Source: Gnetum montanum
Lineage: Eukaryota > Streptophyta > Gnetopsida > Gnetales > Gnetaceae
Reading direction: 5' to 3'
DNA: 64,000 nt
Assembly (NCBI GenBank): GCA_015680685.1
Contig: MNCI01021551.1
Span: 217,885-281,884 of the forward strand
Shown one piece after another: positions 57,070-64,000 of the stretch. How positions within the stretch are numbered: the first letter of the stretch is position 1; each line of letters starts with the position of its first letter. A program made the translations under genes and the position numbers. The notes under the pieces are model-generated. The model searched no databases and was not told the origin of the DNA. It saw only the letters and a list, made by a program, of their open reading frames with translations.

Positions 57070-58328
57070 TGTACCGTCTGAAATCATCGATCTCTAGCTG
57101 GAAGGAAATAGAGATCAGGGGATCATAGGACACACATAGAGGACCCTACCTTCACCTGAGGATGAGCTGGAATGAATGAAGGCAGCGTAGCTTGGGTGGT
57201 CCGCACGTTGATCAAACAAGGATTTCCATGAACGTACACCGAAGTGCAATACGCTGGGTTATACGTAAATGGTGTAACAAGCGCAAAACTGGACATAAAC
57301 AACGTAACTAATGCGAACGGAGCGTAAAAATAAAAGAGCGTAAACAGAATACATGCAACGATTAATGCAGATTGTAGGAAGAAAATGTAACAATGGCATT
57401 TCAAAATGAGAGTACAAATGCACCAGTCTAATGTAGTTGTGGATTGACACAAGGTGGACGAAAAGCCCCGATGGATGCAGGGATCACTGCGAGCTGGTTC
57501 GCACTGTAGGCATAGCGTAGAAGCTATATGCTCAGCGTACAAGGTTGTCCAGTGTATACAGTTTTCTACTCTAGTTCTCAACATCTCTGCTCTCTAGTTT
57601 GCTCTAAAATGTTTTCCAAACGCCCTGGATCTCGTAAAACTTCAGGCTTTTATATAGGTTTTGACGTTAGACTTGGGTTGGGGGACACGTGGCGCATTGA
57701 CCGGGTGCAAAAGCATAAAATTTACAAGTGTACAATATGTTACATTTGCTGGGCGTATACACTGGGTGTATATGATGTATCAGACGAGCGTAGACTCTAT
57801 GCGTATACGCTGGATGTGATGTGCGTATACGCTATGGATGTTGGGCGTATACGCCGGGGCGTATACGCGGATGATTGCTACCTTGTACCAAGTCTTGTTC
57901 TACAGTGCTGCTTCCATGTCATCTTTGAATATTTCATGCTGGACGTATGCATCAGTCGTACATGATGGATGTACTTGTGGGGAGTGTACGCTGGTCGTGC
58001 ACGCTGGGCGTATATGCTGGACATATACACTGTGAACTTCAAGCGTATATGCTGGGCGTATACGCTGAGAATGCCAGGCGTATATGCGGGGCGTATACGC
58101 TACGGATGTCGGGCGTATCCGCTGGGCATATATGTTGGGAATGTTGGGCGTATACACTGGGAATGTAGACTTGGGCGTATACACTGAGAATGCATACTTA
58201 ATGAAAATTAAGCATCTAATCTCCGAAGTTGCCATGTTTGGTACCCGATGTAGCCGTGGTCGTCTGTGAGTCCCAGGAACCTGCTGCTTGTTGGAAAAGT
58301 ACTAAGCTCAAAATTTTGTGGTGTTTCA
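57070..58328 (-). repeat. 5' LTR of T3
   Basis: 1259 bp, starting TGTACCGTCTG and ending GTGGTGTTTCA, followed by AAACC. On the minus strand CTATATAAAAGCC (about 57660-57646) is a TATA box. U3 palindrome arrays lie at 57740-58190. In the first 115 aligned bases I count 18 differences from 40249 onward, all transitions. Confidence 0.95.
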
Positions 58329-58795
58329 AAACCCACAACGACGTCATGCCTCAGGTCATTCAACAAGGCACACATCCTGGTGAAGGGAAAATTCCACATA
58401 GACTTCATGGTAGGGGACCAGTTCCCCACAAATGTGATGTTCATCGTGGTTGAGGAAATCCCCAGGTTTAACCTGATCTTGGGGAGATCATGGGTAGCAT
58501 AACTTAGGGCTGTCTCTTCATCCATTCACTAGAAAATTCACCTACCATACGTAGGTAAGGACGTGGTGATCCATGATGACGAAGTAGCAGTGCAAGAAAT
58601 CAATAACATAGACACGAAGCAAGGCTCAAAGGTCATAACCTTTGGGAATGAAGCACTTGCTTACGCACACACTAGCCATCCAGTGGGAGAATCGGCTCAG
58701 CAATTCGGTCTCCAAAATGAATGCGCATGGGTTGAGATGTCCTTCCAAGTGAGGGACAAAGATGCAAATGAAGGCCCTAGCAAAGCACCTTAGCC
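58329..58795 (+). pseudogene. C-terminal part of T1 second protease
   Basis: T1 resumes after T3 as KPTTTSCLRSFNKAHILVKG, followed by DFMVGDQFPTNVMFIVVEE and FNLILGRSWVA, then a stop and the hydrophilic tail (58563-58793 frame, EINNIDTKQGSKVI...) ending near 58795. With 39942-40248 it rebuilds a protease region parallel to 19040-19850. Confidence 0.85.
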
Positions 58796-58929
58796 TGATG
58801 TTCCATTCAACCCATGATGGGTCAAGAAGCAGCTACGCATAGTGTAGCAACCCCACCGCTTCCTGCCCAGTTGCCATCCCTTGTACATTCACCATCTTTT
58901 TCTTTGTTAACATACCACCCTTTTGGCAT

Positions 58930-59320
58930 GCCTACATAGTGGCCTGAAATGGCCTAAAACTATGCTACGCAGAGGCTCGAAATGGCCTAAAATTAGCAAT
59001 GGCCCGAAATGGCCCAAAACTATGCTTCCCCATGGCCCAAAATGGCCTAAAACTAGCAATGGCCCGAAATGGCCCAAAACTATGCTTCCCCATGGCCCAA
59101 AACGGCCTAAAACTCGCAATGACCGGAAATGGCCTAAAACTAGCAATGGCCCGAAATGGCCCAAAACTATGCTTCCCCATGGCCCAAAATGGCCTAAAAC
59201 TAGCAATGGCCCGAAATGGCCTAAAACCAGCAATGGCCCGAAATGGCCCAAAACTATGCTTCCGAATGGCCCGAAACGGCCTAAAACTAGCAATGGCCCG
59301 AAATGGCCTAAAGCTACCAC
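58930..59320 (+). repeat. 60-bp tandem array after T1 second protease
   Basis: Lines of exact 60-base periodicity start at 58981, 59041 and, with variation, 59101-59280. Each period has a 27-base unit (GGCCTAAAACTAGCAATGGC + CCGAAAT) and a 33-base unit with CTATGCTTCCCCATGG. GGCC arms recur throughout. Because 60 is divisible by three, several frames on both strands are open; they are not genes. Confidence 0.9.
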
Positions 59321-59489
59321 ATGAAAGCATGAAAATTTTACACAAAATTTAGCACATAGACAATGAACAAGTTAATGCAGAATCAATTTCTTTTTCAAAA
59401 TTCTCTTCTTTATTCAAAACTTTTTCCTTTTGGACAATGTTTACAAAAATCGTTACAAAAATTCAAAATTCCAAAAAATTCTCATGTTG

Positions 59490-62400
59490 TCATAGGTTGT
59501 TCCTGTTCACATCATCTTTGCCATTTGTCTCTGCATCATTTCCTTTTTCATCACCTTCCCTTGTGTTGTCCTCTACCAATTCTTCATTCCTTCCCTCTAT
59601 AGGTCTTGCACCCTCATTTGGAGCCTGCATCATAGGAATGAAGTGGTCAACTAAAGCAATGCATGCAAGCTACAATAGAGAATAAGCATTAATACAGTAA
59701 GAAGAAACTAACTTAAGAAGGGCCCACATCCGTTTCGAAGGGTATCCAGTCTAAACCAAGCCCGAGGTAGTGCCAAACCTCCTCCACCATGATGTCCACC
59801 CAATGCCTATTGCTTGGTCCAGCATCTGCAACAACTCTTTCCCTTTCAATGGTTGTCCACCTTGGTGGTCCCAGAAAAAAGTAGACGGTTGCAGTCTCTT
59901 CTATGGGAAGGTTTACTTGCCAGTCAGGAGATTCCATAACCTTCACCTACTCTTTGAACTTGGCATAGGCCTCAAAAGCGTCAATGGCATTTATGAATGC
60001 TTTATATGTAAATGGCTCCACAGAAGCATCCCTATACAATTTATGATGGATGGCATTTTCCAATTTATACATGTGTTTGTGGTTTTTCTGGGACTTCCCC
60101 CATTCATAAACCTTGGCATTGAAATCTTTCAAATCTTGACATTTTTGGGCTAACAAGTCCATTTGCATCCATTGCTCTATTATTTCACAGGTGGCTTCAA
60201 CATTTTGACACATGACTATCCAAAGTCTAGCATAATATATCATAGTCGTGTGCCATTCCTCATTATTAGTGTCATGGGCTATGAGGAATTCATTCCTTGG
60301 CTTGAGATCCTCCACCTCGGTGCTCAGGTTGGCCTCCCTTTGCTTAGCTTTTTGGACCCATTTCCATAGGTCCTCGTTGACGCGCTTATACTCCCACAAG
60401 GAGCATGCTGAGTGCAAAGTGCATTTGCAAGCCTCGTTGTATACATGATGAGACACCTCAGTCACTTTAGACAGGAATGTAGGCATGACACTAACTTCCA
60501 AAGGCCATGCCAGGTCCCATTTGAGCCGAGAGACTACCATGACACAAAGAGCATAGCAATCGCATTAGCATAGAAAAGTTAACAAAGTCTAAAACTCTAG
60601 TGTAGCAACATGAGAGCACCTAATACTACTACTTACCCACATCAAGGTCCACCTACTGAAGGTGACTGATCATGTCTTTGACAATTCCCTGCATAAACTT
60701 AAACTTATTAGGGATCTCGACCCATGATTCTGCATGAGTCAGAGGAGGTCCTGCAGCATCAACAGTGACACCTGTCACCTAACTAAACATGTCAGCAATG
60801 GTCGAAATGGGCTGTGACAAGGTAGACATATTGTCTAACTCACGAGCATTTAATTACAGTCCACACTCCTACTAATGCAAAATGATGGTGGTAGCCTTAG
60901 CAAAAATCCCTGCCAAGTCTGTACAAGCCTCTTCTTCATGCACTGGCACCTTTTCTTTTAGGAGACTAGCATCCTTTTTATTCAATGGAGACTCCTCTTC
61001 GTTAGTAAGAGGATTCTCCCTAATAACAAGAGCCCCCACCTTAGCGGCAGGAACTCCCTTCCTTGTGACCAGGGCCCTTCTCTCTGAGATTGGGGCCTCC
61101 GAGTCTTTATTCATCACCCCTATCTTAGGGGCCAACACCTCTTCATCGTCTTCTTCTTCTTCTTCTTCTTCTTCTTTCTCTACCAGTCAAGAAACATGTT
61201 TACATTAGTCCAAAACAAGTTAGCCTAAAGCAAGTGCTATGCTACGCTACACCACCTAGTGTAGCATAGCATGGTAGATAATAACAAGGTAGGCATTAAA
61301 AAAAAGCTTTTACTAATGGGGGGTTGCATCCTCTGCAACTTAAGCTACAACCTCTGCCTCTCTTCTTTCTCTGTGTGAAGGTTTCCTTAGTTGGAGAAGG
61401 CCTCTTCCACTGCAACATTTTGGCTGCAATCTCGGTTATGAGTTGTTCCCCCTGTAACACGCTACCGGCTATAGCAGGGGGCATCTCTCCTACGTTGTAT
61501 TGGCCACGAAGGTTGTGGATCACCTAATCCTTAGTTGTCACAAAAAGTGCTCCCTAATTTTTTATGGGGGATCTTGGGCTCAGATGGTCCGGAGGATCTG
61601 GCAGATCCATGGTCTGGAAATCTGGTTGCAATTTCGCATGACCCAAGCTCCATTCTCTTTAACCACTAGAAACTCCATGAAACACTTTAGAAAGGCTATA
61701 TAAAAGGCATAATATATATTGGAACAAGACTCTGATTTCATATGGAGCCCCAAGATTTCGGTTTGTAAGCCTTTACATAGAAACCTAGCCCAATTGTAGC
61801 GGGCCCCCTCTTCCATGACCTCACGCATTATCCAAGTCTACTCAATCCCCAGGACCTTCCCTTGGGAAAGTAGCTGGGGGAATGCACGAGCATGGAAGAT
61901 AGGGTAAATCTCCTTGGTAGGTCCTTCTTTAAGCTTCTCCATGGGGAGCCCCTTTCACTCCTTAGCAATCCCTAACCACTCCTGAATGTCCTTCTTCTGA
62001 AGGGTCAAATCCTATAAGAATGACCCTTTAACCCTATAAGAATAGACCCTTCAACCCTATAAGAATGCCTAGGAATAGATTCATAATCCTAGCCTTTTGG
62101 ATATTCTAGACCAAGGAGTCCAAAGCTGCACCATTTATCTAGCGTTGGCTTGTATCTACTTCTCCGTACTTGAATTAGATGTTTGCTTCCTATGTCTCAG
62201 TGGTTACCACTATCACCTCCTGGGGCTTTTTTTCCCCTATAATAGTTTTCACAAAAAAACGTTTAGCATAAAAACATAGAAAATCCAAAGATCATAAAGA
62301 CATCTAAGCATGCAACACTTACTGTTTGGCCTACCAGGTCTGTACAGTAATAGGAATGGCAAAAGACTAACTAGAACTTAATCAATAGTGATCAGTTTGA

Positions 62401-63768
62401 AAGGTTCTTCCCAACCCTCATCCATAGGGAATGGGATATAGGTACGGGTAGGTATGGTATTCACCCCTGCATTGACCAATCACTCCCGTGCATAGGTTCT
62501 CAGCAGAAGAGAACTCCTACAAGGCTATCCGTACTGTAGCCAGTAGACCCGTTCAGTCGTGAACCCCTTCCTTGTTCATGTAGAACATGGTAACAAAAAA
62601 CATACTGTTAGAATTTGGCCAACATGGAAAGTGTTGCATAACATAGTAGAACAAGGCTACAAAACTCACCTGCCAGCATAGTCGATAGTTCCTCGTGGGT
62701 TTTGGAAGCATGTTGCCATATAATGTGCAATAAATAATGTGTTGTAAGGATGGTAGCAGCTGTACTCAAGCATGTCCCAAATCCAAGCCAAATGCCTTAA
62801 CCCTATTGGGCATTGACTAGACCCTTCTCCTTTCCTACTCATGATTTTCCCATCTGTTAGAAACCTCAAAATGCCCCAGCTTGCCCCGGGCAATATGGCT
62901 TCTGTTATGACGGCCGCCTCTTCCTCCTCTAGGTATGACCAAATGATCACACTGAAGTGTTTGAGGAGGTATTGTAGGAACTCCTATGCTCCTTTCCTAA
63001 ACTAGACCCCTTGCTCTCCCACATGTATATGGGAAGGAGGATCATCGGCCATAGGTTTGCTTGCATGACATAGGACCCCTACAATTTCTAAGACAATCAA
63101 AATCAGCCTTAGCCCCATCATACACAACACGACCAGCAAGTGTTAGCATCATGTCTAAGTGCAATGTGCATGCAACATAGCAATACCTAGAAGTCCATGC
63201 ATATAGCGTAGCATAACCCTCTTCCCACACATAGCGTAGCAAGGACGTGAAAGCGATAGCACAGCGAAAATAGCCTAGCATAGCAATAGAGCAATTAACC
63301 GTAATAGGGCGATTAACAATATTTCTCGATAGAACATGTGCCAGATTGTAACATCACGCATGACCAAGCCCTCCTAAGGGTCCTATGCTATGCCATTTGA
63401 AGGTCGAGTAACTATCCAAACCCCCATGGTTATAACAATTGCAGCGGTGGCAGTTTAAGCGACCTTACATGCAATGATAGCATAGCGTTTATGCATCTGC
63501 TGCAGTCGAAACGGCAATAGCAGTGATGCAAAGGCCAAAACAACACGATGACAGAAAACACAGATGACTATAACTAGGATACAAAATGAAAGCACAAAAA
63601 CAAAAATGATAACAAAATCGCAAAAAATAGAGGAAGCATAGTAGCCTACTGGGTCAACAATGTGTCCTCCAGTGCTGCAACATGTGCTTGTGTCACACGC
63701 CCTAGGGTTTTCTTCACCTTCTCGATCTTTGCGAGCACCAAGTGTGTATGTTCCTTCTTTGGAGCCAT
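59490..63768 (-). pseudogene. Eight-exon antisense gene of T1 (FCP1-like pseudophosphatase plus coiled coil)
   Basis: Predicted exons (minus): 63768-63650, about 63145-62671, about 62572-62333, 62236-61314, about 61185-60873, about 60830-60637, 60533-59713 and 59624-59490 (TGA). Donors include CCCA|GTAGGC, GGCAG|GTGAGT and AAACA|GTAAGT. Exon 1 encodes MAPKKEHTHLVLAKIEKV, alike to T2. Exon 2 shows LILIVLEIVGVL, GV*FRKGA*EFLQYLLKHFS and YNTLFIAHYMATCFQNPRGT. Exon 5 has a Glu run from a TCT repeat. Exon 7 holds WEYKRVNEDLWKWVQKAKQ and WYARLW-like YYARLWIV. Stops occur in exons 2-4. It is followed by the T1 hairpin array and faces the protease tail to tail. T1 RT should lie just outside the right edge. 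Confidence 0.7.
61147..61177 (-). repeat. (TCT)n microsatellite in antisense exon 5 of T1
   Basis: Eight or nine TCT triplets on the plus strand read as a glutamate run (GAA/GAG) in the antisense gene. The surrounding exon is acidic in T1, T2 and T3, but the pure repeat is seen only here. Confidence 0.8.
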
Positions 63769-64000
63769 TGTCCTACTTGCGGACTTTTCCCATAGCGATG
63801 CAAAAAACCACCTTACTCGTTGTTAGCACAATCGCTCTGCACTCTAAAATCGCTTGGTGCTCCGAATATGGGCTTTGCGCTCTTACGGTGAGCATGGAAA
63901 GCTTACCAGGGTTTAATCCCTATTTATGGCTATAATGGTGAAAATGGAAAACTTGCCACTCTCGATCTCTCTGGTTAATGTGAAGTGCGCCATACAGCAT
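63769..64000 (-). promoter_or_regulatory. Upstream region of the T1 antisense gene
   Basis: On the minus strand CATAAATAGGG at about 63929-63919 is a TATA-like site roughly 155 bases from the exon 1 ATG. No other gene is seen to the window edge. Confidence 0.45.

Larger units (their letters stand above)
40249..58328 (-). mobile_element. T3: full-length Tat-lineage Ty3/gypsy element, minus strand
   Basis: This 18.1-kb element has LTRs 40249-41505 and 57070-58328 (TGTACC...TTTCA on the plus strand), flanked by the perfect 5-base duplication AAACC inside the T1 protease. Sense order is LTR, tRNA-Asn primer site, long leader, gag, protease, antisense gene, RT, two RNases H, integrase, purine tract, LTR. 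Its LTRs carry GCGTATACGC-type arrays, unlike T2. Several long frames (integrase 368 codons, gag core 286 codons, antisense exon 4) remain open. Confidence 0.95.
13951..64000 (+). mobile_element. T1: Tat-lineage Ty3/gypsy element, plus strand, split by T2 and T3
   Basis: T1 occupies 13951-23048, 39942-40248 and 58329-64000 and continues past the right edge. Order: 5' LTR, degenerate tRNA-Asn-type primer site, gag, protease, repeat block, part of the antisense gene, then a second gag-protease-repeat-antisense series after a junction near 21588. The second protease is split by T2 and T3 with perfect 5-base target duplications, so removing T2 and T3 restores a continuous protease frame region. 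RT to 3' LTR should lie outside the window. Confidence 0.85.

Noticed and set aside
58930-59320. CRISPR-like array of regularly spaced repeats
   Set aside because: Spacers are themselves repeats, the context is a plant retrotransposon, and there are no cas genes.
58907-59352. Four overlapping frames of 117-137 codons on both strands
   Set aside because: They are products of a 60-base tandem repeat, whose length is divisible by three; no independent coding signal.

Overview
The window is plant nuclear DNA built almost entirely of nested LTR retrotransposons. I found no ordinary host gene, tRNA gene, rRNA or CRISPR array. The plant assignment rests on an Athila-type element primed by tRNA-Asp, two Ty1/copia remnants, and a large Tat-lineage Ty3/gypsy family with the two RNase H domains (Ty3 type plus archaeal type) typical of that plant lineage. 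Dense nesting and strong decay suggest a large, repeat-rich genome such as a gymnosperm; the species cannot be fixed from this sequence. Element names used below: E1 (Athila-like), E2 (minus copia), E3 (plus copia), T1, T2 and T3 (three Tat elements).

Layout. 1-5590: E1 on the minus strand, with protease remnant, long gag, exact tRNA-Asp primer site and 5' LTR; it runs off the left edge. 5591-6908: no recognisable gene. 6909-13110: decayed copia E2 (minus) with copia E3 (plus) inside it. 13111-13950: AT-rich, nothing recognised. 13951-64000: Tat element T1 on the plus strand, which starts with its 5' LTR and runs off the right edge. T1 was split twice inside its protease region, by T2 (23049-39941, minus, target duplication GTGAG) and by T3 (40249-58328, minus, target duplication AAACC). 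T1 also carries an internal tandem duplication joined near 21588.

The striking feature is the plan shared by T1, T2 and T3. In sense order T2 and T3 run LTR - tRNA-Asn-like primer site - gag - protease - [about 4.4-4.8 kb gene on the OPPOSITE strand] - RT - RNase H - archaeal RNase H - integrase - LTR. The opposite-strand gene has eight predicted exons with matching donors and acceptors in all three elements, its own TATA-like upstream site, and a total coding length of roughly 1,050-1,075 codons. Exon 2 resembles the FCP1/SCP (HAD-type) phosphatase fold with catalytic aspartates replaced. Exon 7 is helical and coiled-coil-like, and exon 8 is a short hydrophilic, mostly acidic tail. Its reverse orientation would explain how introns survive an RNA replication cycle. 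The sense/antisense junctions are packed with a short hairpin motif whose arms change in a compensatory way. The LTR U3, the gag leader and the 5' part of the antisense gene share element-specific palindromic motifs.

All copies seen here are damaged, so this is a fossil record of the family rather than a demonstrably active element. Translations, splice sites and family assignments were made by eye; no database search or alignment program was used.
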